This document shows, piece after piece, positions 10,948 through 23,625 of a DNA stretch of 64,000 nucleotides. The notes below the pieces were generated by a model, which saw only the letters and a program-made list of their open reading frames with translations, had not been told where the DNA came from and did no database searches. The stretch is taken from the NCBI GenBank assembly GCA_021234155.1, contig JAJEKV010000218.1, positions 248,001-312,000 of the forward strand, given 5' to 3'. This DNA comes from Isoetes taiwanensis (taxonomy: Eukaryota; Streptophyta; Lycopodiopsida; Isoetales; Isoetaceae). Every line of letters begins with the position of its first letter. The first letter of the stretch is position 1. The translations under genes were made by a program, and so were the position numbers.

Positions 10948-13900
10948 TCACTTTGGTCTAGCACGTAAAACGATTCGAGCACCTTTCTTGATCTGCTGCA
11001 TGGGAACTCGAATAGCACAAATTTGAGTAGAGAATACAAGTGACTTTGGCTCGTTTGTCAACAACTCATACATCACCTTTGACCGAGGCTTCTTTCTATA
11101 GTAAATGCCCTCCACAACGGTTTCACCTTTCATAAACAAGTTTCCGTTCTGCTTGAAGTCATTTTCAACTTCAAATTTTGGCTTGGTGCATAGCAACATC
11201 CAAAATACAGAATCCTCCTCGTTCCCTTTAGGTGCAGCAACTGCAAAACTGTCTCTTTCTCTAAGTGCTTCTGCAAGTACATTTGCCAAGGTTGAGTATA
11301 GTGGCCTGGTAGACTTGGGGGTCTCTTCCACATCCGCATGAACATTGGAGGATGGTTCAACGACTACAAGGTCCCATTCATCTACATACAATTCATTCTC
11401 ACACATGTCCCATTTTCCATCCAAACAATTGCTGCAAAAATATGATAGCTTTACGGTATGTAGGCGTGTTGGATTTTCATCTTGAATCCATGGATTTGAA
11501 TGAATTTGCACGGTTTCTGGAATTGTCTCGCACCCCAAGCCTTTTTCCTGTTGATATCCTTAGGTTTTATTTCCCAGAAGTATCTCCGAACTTTTCTTCC
11601 ATTTTCAGTCCACTCAGATGTACCACATTGAAATTGTTTCTCTGCAATTTTCACCACATCATGGGCATTATCTAGTTTAATGTTAGGATGTTTATTTTGT
11701 GAACCTCATTATCCATCTTTTCAATTCTGCCGCCTTCCCATCATGTTCACCTTTTCCATGGTTTGATCCAAAGAAGTTCCACATCATGTTGACCCTCGTA
11801 TCACAAGCTTGTACCTTCCAACAAAATAAAATGATCATTGGCTTTGAATTGTGATGCGGCACCATCATCTCGAAAATACATAGTCTTTGTTTGGGGACAT
11901 TGCCTTTTCGCTTTAAGTACTCAAAATGTTTCATAAAACAATGTTGAACAAAAAGTGTGTCATGTTCCTATCATCAGACACATAGTAGTGTGTTTCCTTC
12001 TCAATGGTGTCAAATGCGTGGATCAACGATAGGTTATTTGAACAAATATAGTTATCGGTTGTTGACCCGGCGCATGGGTGAACTTCATTACGCTCCTTAA
12101 AAGTATAATTCTATCTTGAAGTCAACCACGGATAGGTAAGCATCTCGGGTAAGTTATCAAGGAGTTCTTTGTGCGGCACGCACGCCACTTATATCGAAGT
12201 TGTGTAAAGGAAATTTTGGAAGCTTCTCCAACATTTTGTTCACCGGTGGAAGACTTGCGGTTTCATTGTGTTGGTGAGCGAGCTTAGACTTCTTCTTTGC
12301 CATCTCTCGAATCTGTTTTTTTCATAGTCTAGGTATTCCCACTTCACCATGCCACTATCACTAGATTGTTCATGTGGGCGGATAGGGAACTTCTTAATCC
12401 CACACTCTTTACACTCACCCGAATGCATTCCCTCTTATGGTAAGGTTGGAAGCTAGTTTTCTCACATAAAATTCCCCCCGCCGGAGACTTCTTGTGCTAC
12501 TTATTTTGTATTGGGCACTGCATTCACCATATATGTCGACACCAAAGGCGACAAGTGCATTTTTGACTTTTTGGGTGCTTAGTTCTCATACTATTGAAGC
12601 CATCTATTAGCATCGCATTCTAACATGGTATATATGGCAGAGCAACTATTGAAGTCCTTTACTTTTACAACAAACCATGGTTTCGACTTTTCAAACATCC
12701 TCTGTTTGATCATAACACTAGGATGTTCCGTCTTGAATTTCTGAACAATTGCAAACTGCAAGGAAGATAACAAGGTGATCGGCATATTTATTGCACACTA
12801 CATTTTCCACCGCGACTAGGCACCACATAGCATATATTATGGACATTCATCTTACACCTCCTTATTCACCACACTAGGCACCACAACGCATATATTACAT
12901 AATTTATTGTACACCATATTTTTCACCACACTAGGCACCACATAGCATATATTCTGGACATTCATCTTACACCTCGTTATTCACCACACTAGGCATCACA
13001 TAGAATATATTACAAACATTTATTTTACACCATATTTTTCACCACACTAGGCACCACACTAGGCACCACAGCGGGCACCACACTAGACACCACACTAGGC
13101 ACCACACCATGTTATTCACCACACTAGGGACCACATAGCATATATTCTGACATTTATTTTTACACCATGTTATTCACCACACTAGGCACCACATAGCATA
13201 TATTACGGCATGTATTTTACACCATGTTATTCACCACACTAGGCACCACAAAGCATATTGTAAACATTTATTTCACACCACGTGCCTCACCACAGCAACC
13301 ACATATCACAAGCAATCACTAACCACATACCACATACCACATTAACAATAAAAAATGTGGTGAAGATGAAGAAATGAAATAACATGTGATTCTTCCAGAT
13401 AGTGAGTGGCATGATCCTCTCTTACATTTAGTTCCAATCTTCCGAACTTAACATCCTTTGCATTTGAGAGACCCTTTGTTTTCGGTCTAAAATTGCTTTG
13501 CACAAGTTCTATGACAGAATTGGGAATTGCATCTGCTCTTCTAACTCTTTTGTACAAAACCCATTTCCCCCCTTTGCAATCTATCTCTTCCCTCTTCAAT
13601 TTTGCTTTGGTAAGATTCCTAGGATGAACACCAATGCGGTTTACCAAAACCAGAGCACTTGTGGGGATTAGTACTTTTCGGTATTAATGCTTCCTCTTAC
13701 TGGCCATAGCAAGGCAACTACTCTTGGCGCTAAACTATCATTTGCTGTTAGACTTCTTCACAAGTTGAATGGAAGCCACGAGGTTCTTGACCACAATGCT
13801 CTTGGCTTGCAAATCTTTTCAGCTCTTAGCCAAATGCTGGCTGTCCATTGTGTCATCCCTGAGATAATCTAGTAAAACCTCTTTCTTATCATTTGTTGGA

Positions 13901-14110
13901 CAAGCCTTTAGTGGTGCTATGAAATGAAGATAACAATTTTAATACCATCCGATGCCTAGTAGAGGCCGTTCTGGTGGATCCTCCCTCTGCTGATGCAATT
14001 TTTGCTAATTCTTCTTTAGCTTCCCTTTGTCTTTTCCTTTGGCGTCTTTTATGATCCCGTTCTTGTTCTGGAGTTCTCTTTCTCTTACACGTGCTCGGTT
14101 TGATATTTTA
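10948..14110 (-). pseudogene. Uncharacterised 'HGKG' family (transposase-like) gene, decayed
   Basis: The minus strand carries consecutive fragments of a large protein. From the 5' side there is a very basic helix (KRKRTPEQERDHKRRQRKRQ) near 14,080, then RRADAIPNSVIELVQSNF (about 13,520), a Cys-pair segment (GECKECGIKKF, about 12,410), MMWNFFGSNHGKGEHDG (about 11,740-11,790), RRYFWEIKPKDINR (about 11,570), and a 196-codon open C-terminal piece (10,948-11,538) with CSNCLDGKWDMCENELYVDEW. The block 'W-x-F-x4-HGKG-x2-DG' and the Cys-rich tail typify a widespread uncharacterised eukaryotic family (seen in corals and seedless plants) that I think is transposase-derived; that is inference. Many frame changes show it is dead. 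A CACCACA array occupies an apparent intron at 12.8-13.3 kb. Confidence 0.5.
12795..13345. repeat. CACCACACTAGGCACCACATAGCATATATT array E
   Basis: About eight copies of a roughly 60-bp unit alternate CACCACACTAGG, CACCACA and TAGCATATATT(a/c) with TTTTACACCAT. It lies between two coding fragments of the minus-strand pseudogene, so it may have grown inside an intron. It shares the CACCACA word with arrays A-D. Confidence 0.85.
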
Positions 14111-14399
14111 GGCAGATTTGCTTCCAAATTAAATGATTGAAGGTATGAACAGGATTGATCCACAAGCCGGATTAAGCGCCATAGCCGTGTGCTTGAGGGA
14201 AAGAAGGGTGGGTGGTCGTGGGTTTAGAAATCGGTTCGGTGGAGATTGGAATGGGGCGGGTGGCGTAGAAAATTGGAATGGGGACGGGTGGCGTAGGAAT
14301 CGGGTTGTTGCAGTTCAAGAAATGATTGAATCCGGGCAGTACATGCACTAGGCGCCAAACAAACATTTAAAATCGCACCACAAATTTGATATCTCCCAC

Positions 14400-17230
14400 C
14401 ACATTTTTAGGGGGGACAGGGGGGACACCCAGGGTGTTCCACTACAACATGCTTTCACCCAGATCATTTGCAAGTGTAGGCAATAGAGCTAAGCAAGTGT
14501 TGGAGCTTGTCCACTCAGATCTTTGTGGACCAACAGAGGTGTCTGCGTGCCTTGGTAAGGCAGTATATTTCATCACGTTTATTGATGATTTTAGTCGGAA
14601 AACAATTGTCTATTTTCTAACCAAGAAAAGTGATGCTCTTGAGGCTTTCAAATTGTATAAAGCATGTGTAGAAAATGGGGCGGGGAGGAAGATCAAGCAA
14701 TTGCGCGACTTGATGGTGGTGGAGAGTCGAGGCGGGGGATTCGGCATCAATGCACAACGAGGGGCTACTCCTCAACAAAGCGGTGTTGCGAAGAGGAAGA
14801 ATCGCGCACTTTGTGCAATGCGGCAAGAAGTATGCTTCTTAGAAAGTCATTTGCCAAAGCATTTTTGGGCTGATGCAATTGCTGCGGCTGATTCACGTGC
14901 AAAGCAGATTGACCCACGGTTGCCTTGGATAATGAGATGACTCCGAAGAAGCTTGGTGCGAGAGAAACGGATGTTTCTCATTTGCGCACCTTTGGATGTA
15001 CCGCTTATGTACATGTTCCCGAGCATTTTTGTGAGAGAAAATTTGATGCCCGTAGCACCAAATGCACTTTCATTGGCTATGCACCTAATCATAAAAAAGC
15101 ATACTTGTTGTGGGATCAAAAGCGGAAAAAGGTATACACCAGCTCGAAGTAGTTTTTGATGAGTCAAATTCTATGTGTATTGATCCACTTGCAGATGGAA
15201 ACTTCATTCAAGACAAATATCTTGTTCTTGATGATCCTCCACTCGTTGAGCTTCAAGATTTGGGGCTGAACCAGCAGCAAGATGTGCCTTTGCCGCCGGA
15301 TGTGCAACAACCCATCAATGATGATCCACCTCATAATCAAGTTCTTCCTTATCCTCGGCTCATTGGAATGCCCCCCTCCTCTCGATCAACAGATTTGCCA
15401 CCACGTAGCAGAACACCTTCTCGTAAAGTTCTTGAAAATGTTGAACTTAATTTGGTTGAATGGTGTTGCTTGGCAGTGCAAGGTAAACCAGCAAGCATTG
15501 AGGAAGCATGGGCTTCTTCTGAAGCTTTACATTGGAAGCAGGCGCTGAGGTAGAGCTGCGATCCATGGATGCAAACCGGTATGGAAACTTGCTGATTTGC
15601 CCATTGGCAAAGCGATGGATTGCAAATGGCTATTCACAAAAAGTACAAGGCTGATGGCAGCCTTGACAAGTATAAGGCTAGGCTAGTTGCTCGAGGTTTC
15701 AGCCAAGTCAAAGGTCTTGATTATGATGAGACATTTTCACCGGTAGTGAGAATGAATAGCTTGCGTGTTTTGCTTGCCTTAGGAGCCAAATTGGAATGGG
15801 AAATTCATCAAATGGATGTGGATACGGCATTCCTGAATGGAGATCTTCTTGAGGACATCTATATGCTGCAACCTCCAGGTTTTGAACTACCCGGCCACGA
15901 AAACAAGGTATGTAAACTCCGGAAGGCCATTTATGGCTTAAAGCAGGCGTCTCGGGTTTGGTACAAGAAGTTTGATGATGCACTTAAGCATGAAGGATTT
16001 CAGGTTGCTACAACAGATTCTAATGTCTACATCAAGTGCATGGGAGGTATGTATTTGATTTTAGTGCTATATGTGGATGATATGCTTGCAATGGGCAGCA
16101 ATCTTCTTGATGTTCAAGCACTTAAATCTCAACTAGCTAGCAAGTTTAAGATGAAAGATTTGGGTGCAGCTAGCTCTTTCTTGGGTATCTTGAGATACAT
16201 CGCGGATAGGAAGAAGAGGCTAATTCATATCAGCCAACCTCGGTATGCTGAATTTTTGCTTGAGCAATTTCGCATGGCGATTGTAAGCTTTGTTTCCCGC
16301 CAATGGAAGCCGGGCCTCAAATTGTTTGAAGATGAACTGTTTGTGATAATGCGCTGATCATCTTCTCTACCATATAGGCGACTTGTTGGGAGTTTGATGT
16401 ATCTTATGACCATAGCACGACTGATCTTTGTTTTGTTTGTGATTGCATTGAGTCGGTTTTAACCAACATTATGAGTTAAAGCATTGGCGGCTAGCAAAGC
16501 GTGTTCTTCGCTATTTGCAAGGAACAAAAGAGTATGGAATCGTTATTATGATAACGGATCAGCAAGTCTTCATGCATTTATCGATGCAAGTTGGGGCAAC
16601 AACATGGATTCTCATTCCACTGAGGTAGCACATGCATGTTTTATGGAGGTGCAAGAATTTTGGATAAGCAAAAACAATCTGTTGTAGCACGATCTTCAGC
16701 GAGGCGAGAATACATTGCCTTATCTCACCGGAGTTGCGGATCTTATTTGGTATGACCACTTGCTTAATGATGTTGGTATTTCTGCGCAGCAACGTATTCA
16801 TGTTTATGTGGACAACCAAAGTTGCATGAAAATGGCAGAGCGACCAGGACATCATCCTCGGACAAAGCAATCATTTCATTAATCTATTTGCCCACAGGTG
16901 CAATGGTTGCAGATATCTTTACTAAGCCACTGGGCACACAAAAGTTTGTACAGTTTAGATCAGCACTTGGTGTTATACCATTGCAGTAGCTTCAGATTAT
17001 CCAGCTTGAAAGGGGAGTGTTAGAATATTCAAGCTGTACATTAGATACATTGATGTACATTAGATACATTGATGTACATTAGAAGTACATCATGTACATC
17101 TCTGGCCTTTGGCCTTACATTTCCATCGTTGGCCTTTCGATTGCCATTCATTCCATGTACTTATAGATTACATGCAATACATAGAACATCCAGATTGTTC
17201 CTATTCTATCATAGCCGTCGTTTTCCAACA
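14400..17230 (+). mobile_element. Ty1/copia LTR retrotransposon, 5'-truncated fossil
   Basis: The order of parts is typical of copia: integrase core (about 14,460-15,160, with VHSDLCGPTE and FITFIDDFSRKT), reverse transcriptase (about 15,620-16,220, with ARLVARGFSQVKGLDYDETF, AIYGLKQASRVWY and LYVDDMLAMG), RNase H remnants (about 16,490-16,900), a closing FTKPLGTQKF-like segment, a purine tract and the 3' LTR. No gag, protease or 5' LTR is seen, so the left side is missing. The coding part is broken in several places (roughly half a dozen to ten). RT motifs are still readable, which suggests moderate age. Confidence 0.9.
17018..17230 (+). repeat. Copia 3' LTR
   Basis: It follows the purine-rich tract AAAGGGGAG and begins TGTTAGAATATTC. 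It ends TTTTCCAACA near 17,230, so the ends are TGTT...AACA. It contains short tandem TTAGATACATTGATGTACA units. The exact right border is inferred, because no second LTR is available for comparison. Confidence 0.65.
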
Positions 17231-17740
17231 CTTCTTTGGCATGGCCATTTATCAAATTAATCCATAGTTATGGTAGTCCATCCTTGTTGCATCTGTTTTT
17301 CTTTAATATGACAAATGCTTTTTATCGCGGAATTTGTTATGCACTATGCAAGTATTTGGAAGGAGTTTTTGAAAATGTGATAAATGATGTTTGAAGTGTT
17401 GCATGGAGCTACAATTTTCCATGCATATCCTACAATTTGCTATGCAAATCAAATGTGTTTTTCACTAATTTCAATTTATGAACACAAGAGCATTACGGTA
17501 TAAGTGGATAATTTGCAATTCCCCGTTAACAAAAGATGTTATGTAATCTAATACTAAGTGTTCTTCGTGATGACCCAAGCCAAGTTGGAGATTAGAGTAT
17601 GGGAAGAGCTCTGGAAAAAATCTTTCACTCTTCAAGAGCTCAAACCACACAAAAGTTAATGGGTTCCAGCAAGTTAAGTTTACACGTAAGTAGGAACAAA
17701 AAGGAATGTAATGGGAAATACAAAAAATCAGGCCATTCTG
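17231..17740. other. Stretch with no gene seen
   Basis: AT-rich spacer between the copia LTR and the end of the GIL1-like gene; nothing recognised. Confidence 0.4.
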
Positions 17741-18036
17741 AGATTAAGAGACTCGTGAAGCTTTGGATGAGACACGGCTTTTTAAAGGCTTGATCTCGAA
17801 CACTAAATCCGGTATTACCATAAATCCGACAACTTGCTCTATTTGAAATCCATCCTCATCAACCACGCCGACGCTCTCCATAAATCGAGCATCAAATGGA
17901 GCGCCATCATCAACCCGAATAGCGAGGTGGCTGGGATAAAAGCGAATGCAACTTTGTGAATCAGCCAAACTTGTTTTGCCAACCGAAAAAAAGATTCAAG
18001 AACTATCAGCGATTTCTCTAAATCATTTCTTATTTC

Positions 18037-18121
18037 AAGCATTAAGTTTGACCACTTGAAGAGCAAAACTTCTCAGATTACCTCTTCTTTCAAGCTTTAA
18101 CCACTTCAAGAGCAAAACTTG
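18037..18121. repeat. Short tandem duplication inside the GIL1-like gene
   Basis: 'TTCAAGC(a/t)TTAA...CCACTT(g/c)AAGAGCAAAACTT' occurs twice, at 18,037 and 18,089, about 50 bp apart. This is a local duplication in the decaying coding region. Confidence 0.6.
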
Positions 18122-18461
18122 TAAAATGAAGAATCCTTCAACATATCCGGACGACTGGCTTCTCGGAATAGCTCATAGGTTTTAAAGCACCGCTTTCTCA
18201 GCTCTGCTTGGTCTCGCCCTGATACAATATCCATCATTTATGCCAAAATCATCATTCTCAAATCCGGCGGAATAATGTTACGCAAACTATGGATGCAATA
18301 AAATACACCCGGTCGCGTTCTCTTAGCAAATATATGAGCGTACAAGGGGGTTCAACATGGGGTTGAATAACCTTTGCAAAGGATAATGCAGCCTCACATT
18401 GAAAGTGATCATGGTCCGTGAAAAGAGTAGGAGTGGCGGATGAATCGGAATAAAAATTTCC

Positions 18462-18720
18462 AGGATTACGCGACGGCATTTTGAGACTCAATCTCGTCAA
18501 TTCTCTACCGGAAGGTTGGGATTCAACCTCCTACACTCGAGAGATCTTCCTCCGGGCCGTAGCTTATGCTTCTCGCTTACGGGTTCACCCAATTAATCAA
18601 GGCGTTTCCAGGATTTGAAGCTTCAATCTCGTTCATTCTGCGCCGGAGTTTCTCATTTGAGCTCTTACACTCTGAAAGATCCTCTTCCAGAGCTTTCCGA
18701 GCCCTCTGCTCCTCGCTGTG
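18462..18720. repeat. Duplicated coiled-coil segment of the GIL1-like gene
   Basis: A segment of about 120 bp (18,607-18,720) coding for the end of the coiled coil recurs in more degraded form at 18,462-18,580. Both start TTTCCAGGATT, share TCAATCTCGTC/TTCATTCT and CTCTGAAAGATC-like blocks, and end near TGCT(t/c)CTCGCT. Only the right copy keeps a clear frame. Confidence 0.6.
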
Positions 18721-18752
18721 AGCTCTTTTCAAATTCTGCAGTTGACAAGTTA

Positions 18753-19010
18753 TGCTATATGCTAAGGACGTGGAGTCCAAAGATGGCTTTTAGGCCAAAA
18801 GAGGGCCTTTAGTCCAAAAGGGGGCTTATGGTCCAAAGAGGGCTTTGGTCCAAAGATGGACCAAAGGGGCGTGCATGCTATATAGTAGCTCGGGGGAGAG
18901 CTTCACAGGGCTGTGGTCATAGCTGAGGGCTCGTGGTTGGGTGGTGAGATAGCGTGCCACGTCAAGTGTGTGTTTTAGGAGATAGCGTGCCACGTCAAGT
19001 GTGTGTTTTA
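18753..19010 (+). repeat. 5' LTR of the chromovirus
   Basis: Begins TGCTATATGC and ends GTGTGTTTTA just before the primer site. It has an internal minisatellite of GGTCCAAAG / GGCCAAAAG words and, at its end, a 33-bp unit (GAGATAGCGTGCCACGTCAA...) in tandem twice. AGTTA at 18,748-18,752 precedes it. Confidence 0.9.
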
Positions 19011-19011
19011 G

Positions 19012-19023
19012 TGGTATCAGAGC
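19012..19023 (+). other. Primer-binding site (initiator Met tRNA)
   Basis: TGGTATCAGAGC is the usual plant LTR-retrotransposon primer site, one base after the 5' LTR. Confidence 0.9.
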
Positions 19024-22000
19024 AACAAGTTTCGATGGCCGGTTCCCCTGCCAATGTTAACTTGGAAGATGAAGAGCTCAAGGAAAAACTTTTGAGTTAG
19101 AGCATGATAATTCGCTCATGAGAGAAAAAACTTGCAACCGCCGAGGCTCGAATTGCGGAGCTGCAAGAATTGATTCTCATGAGCCCAGTGGCTAGCTTGC
19201 AAAGAAGCTGCTGGGGCCCACGTAGTGGCATCAAAACGGGTGCCAATGTCAAAATTGAATTCAAAAAAGTATTCACGCGCCACTAGTGATGCGGATGAAT
19301 TATTCAGCGTGGCTTCGGATTTGAATTCATATTTTGCTAAGACTAAGGATGACGAGGACACTCGGTTATATTTTGCCGAGCGTCATCCGGATGGGGTTAC
19401 TAAGGACCGGTGGCTGGATATCCGTAAGAAGAACCAGCCGGTCGATCAACCTATTGTTACCTTTGGCGGAATTTGAAAAGCAAATCAAAAATCGTTTTGG
19501 GTCATAATTGGGAGCGCCGATCTTATCGCTGAATGGAATAAGTTGACCCAACAAAACATGGAAACTGTTTCGATCCTTCGCCGCCGCGACGAAGTTTTAA
19601 AGAAAGGACTTCACTTAGTAAAAATGATTTGAAGTCCGAAAAACTCATGGGTGGGGTGCATCGTTGGGTACGCGCAAAGCTCGACCGCAAGTTGCCAATC
19701 TTTCTTTTGGTGAGCTCGTAAGATGGCGGAGAAAGTAGAGGAGGAAGGTTTGGCCCCCATGAAGCCATTAATGCTCAACGTGGCCTCAAAGTTTCTATGA
19801 AAGAGGCGAAGTGGTTTTGGGATAAATCAATGGGATCTGCTCCGTGGTGCGGGCGTTCAAACGGCCGCATACGACGCGTTGCGGATAATGAACCGTTGGG
19901 GCCAAAGAGCCAAAGGAATCGTATCAAGCACGCAAGAAGCGGCTTATGCGAGAAAATAAGTGTTTTGTTTGTTATTCAACCGATCATAAGTTTTATGAAT
20001 GCCCTACTTATTTGGAAAAGAAGAAAGGGGAACGAAAGGAAGCTACACCTACTCTTAAGTCTGGGACTAAGAAAGAAGATAAAAGTAAGAAAGTAGCTTC
20101 TGTTCGCGGAGATGGAAAAGGGAAGAAGGTGGCTACGGTCCGGGAAAAATCGGATATGGATTCTGTTGAGAATAGTAGTCTCTTACGATTTTGGGCTACT
20201 ATTCAAGATCAAAAAGTACATGTCCTATTCGATCCGAGGCGGTGAGTTTGATTTTATTTTCGCTTTCGCTTGGTGAAAGAACTCAAATTAACTTCTATTC
20301 CTTTATCAAGTGATGTAGAATTAGCTTCTGCTTTCTTGAATGTTGCCCCTCCGCCTTCTTCATTTATGGTCAAGGATGTTGAATTTCAATTGCAGGGATA
20401 TATCTGTAAACGTTCTTTCATGGTTTCTGACCTTGGAGGTATGGATATTATTCTAGGCATGCCATGGCATAAGGCTATTAATCCTCTTATAGATTGGAAA
20501 GCGGGTATTGTTATGTTATCCTTGGAAGGGGTAAAAAGACCTTCCAGTTTGTGAAGGATGATATTGTTTCCCCTATTCCAACAGTTTCTGTTGTACAGTT
20601 TAAACGTTTGGCAATGAAAACTCATTTTGTGTATTTGGTGGTTTTCGTTCTAAGTTAGAAGTATCTCCATTAAATGAGCGTCAAACGGTCTTTTTGCATT
20701 ATTTTGATGATGTCTTTTCAAATGAAATTCCACAAACTTTGCCACCCCAACGTTTGGAGGACCCAGGATTGATCTTCTTCCGGGAAAGCACCTCCTAATC
20801 AAGCTCCTTATCGGAGAATGCATGGCCAACAAGTTGAGATTAGGGCCCGACTTGATGAGTTGCTTCAAAATTTGGATTGATCCGCCATAGTTCTTCACCT
20901 TTTGGTGCTCTCTGTCTTGTTGGTTAGAAAAAAGATAATTCCCGGCGCGATGTGTATAGATTATCGGCGCTTTGAATAAGATAACCATAAAGAATGGGTT
21001 TCCTATACCAAGGGCGGATGATTTGTTTGATCAACTCCAAGGTGCCACAGTTTTTAGCCGCCTTGATCTTAAGTCGGGGTATTGGCAACTTAAGGTTCGC
21101 TGAAGATGTTCACAAGACTGCGTTTGGGACAACCTTTGGACATTATGAGTTTTTAGTCATGCCATTTGGACTTACAAATCGCCGCCTTCTTTTTTGAGGC
21201 TAATGGGGCTTAATATTTGAAGATGTGCATGGTGTTTATGTTGTCGTGTTCTTTGATGACATATTAGTTTTAGTAAGTCCGAGGAAGATCATTACTTGCA
21301 TTTGCGAGAGGTTTTTCGTCGGGTTAAGGGCGGAGTCTATTACTCTTAATCCTAAGAAAAGTATATTTTTCCAATCGGAAATTGAATATTTGGGTCATAT
21401 TGTTTTTTACCGAGGGTCTTAAAGTTGATCCCAAGTAAAGGTACAAGCAATTGTGGATTGGCCTGTACCTACTTCCGATTGTCGTGATTGCGTTCCTTTT
21501 GGGCTTATGCGTTATTATAGGAAGTTTGTGCAAATTTTGCTCGTTTAGCCCGATTTATATTTGTTGCTACTTTAAAAGATGTTCCTTTCCAATGGAATCT
21601 TAATCATCGGTTTGCTTTCCAAGTTTTAAAGGATGCCATGGTTAATCCTCCCATTACTGCGTTTGCCAAAGTTTGGTCTACCTTTCTTGTTATGTGTTGA
21701 TGCAAGTGGTGTGGCTTTGGGGCTTTGGTTTTGATGCGAGGATGGTCATCCTATTGCTTATGAAAGTCGAAAAGTTTTCGACACGGAAAGTAGATATAGT
21801 GTTTATGATAAGGAATTTGGTCGTCATTCATGCTTTTGAAAGTGTGGCGACACTATCTTATAGGGTCAACAGTTCATATTTTGACCGACCACCAAAGCAT
21901 TAGGCACATTGTTTCACGTAAAACATTATCGGAAAGGCGGTTGAAATGGGTTGCTTTTATGCAAAGAATATGATTTCTCGATGGATTATCGTCCCGGTAA

Positions 22001-23625
22001 AGAGAATGTTGTAGCCGATGCTTTAAGTAGGACGCTTATGCGGTTTGTTCTCTTTCTATAGCACAATCCAACCATTTGAGGAAATGAAGCCATTGTATGC
22101 CATCGACCTTGATTATAAAGATATTTGGTTGTTAGCTCAAAGTGGCAATGCATATGGATATAAGATCGTTAATGGGTTCTTGTATAAAGGTCCAAAGCTA
22201 TGCATTGTAAAGCGGAACTTTCGGTCACTTATTCTTAAAGAAGTCCATGATGCACCTATCAGGGTCATCGTGGCGTGGGGGCAACTTTGGCAAAGCTTGA
22301 ACCATACTTTATTTGGCCCGGATTGCGGAGAGATGTTTTGGTTCATATTCGGCATTGTGTTACTTGTCAACGGATAAAGAAAGCTTAACAAGAAACCTCA
22401 TGGTGTTCCTTTATCCTTGCCTATTAGGAGGCAAAGTGGGAACAGATCACTATGGATTTTATTGTTGGTCTTCCTCCCGTTCTCGCGCAAGAACACCGTC
22501 ATTTGGACAATTGTTGATTGTTTAACTAAGCACGCTCATTTTATTCCTTGTTGGGATAAGTTGACGGCTTATAGTGTGCCACGCTCTTTATCAAAGAGAT
22601 ATTTAGGCTACATGGTTTGCCAAAGATTATTGTATCCCAATCGTGATACAAAGTTTACTAGTAAATTGCGGAAGGCATTATTTATGCAATTGGGGACGAG
22701 TTGAGGTTCTCCACCGCCACCCTAAAACCCGATGGACAATCAGAGGTGGTCAATAAAGTTATTTGTTCCATCTTTGGGGGTTTGTCAATGAACATCAAGG
22801 TCATTGGGAAGAGTATTTGCCTATCTTTGAATTTCAGGTATAATAATACCTATCGGTCTACCATAAAGATGACTCCTTTTCGGCGGTCTATGGTCACCAG
22901 TATGAGCCACTCTTTCGAAAGTGTGTGAAGATGTTTGTTGGCCGATGATTTGGTTATTGAGCATAAGGATCTCATAGACTTGCTTCAAGCTCAGATTCGA
23001 GATGCTCAAGCATCTTTGCAAATAAATCATCTAAGTCGGCAACCAATGGTTTTAAGGAAGGAGATTGGGTATGGATGAGGATCCATAAAGGCCACTTTAA
23101 GAAAGATGCGCCGCAAGAAGGATCTTAAGTTGGCACCCCGTTTCCATGGACCATTTCAAGTTATTAAAGTGGTCAACGAGAATGCATATCAATTAAGATT
23201 GCCTCAAGGTTGGAAAATGCATGATGTAGTGAATGTTTCATTCCTAAAGGCTTATCATGGTAAGGAGTTACCTCAACTTGGGAGGTTAACCGAGCCGTAA
23301 TTGATTGATGATTCAAGTTCTAGAGCCGGAAACAATTTTGGCGGATAAATCCACTAGTGGTTCAAGACAATATTTGGTTAAGTTCGGCCACAAACCTTTG
23401 GAGGACGCTTCATGGGTGCGGGTAATGTTTTAGAAGCTTATCGGATATTCTTAGAGAATATAAAGATCGGAAAGCAAAAAGGAAGCTCGGGGACAAGAGG
23501 AAGTCCAAGCACAAGCTTCTACCAGCCGGCCTAAGCGAGGGCCAAGGAAGGATTATGCTCGGATGGCTAAAGGTATTTAGATACCTTTGCAGCCAGAGGA
23601 CCTCGCCGCAATGTCAAGAGGGGAA

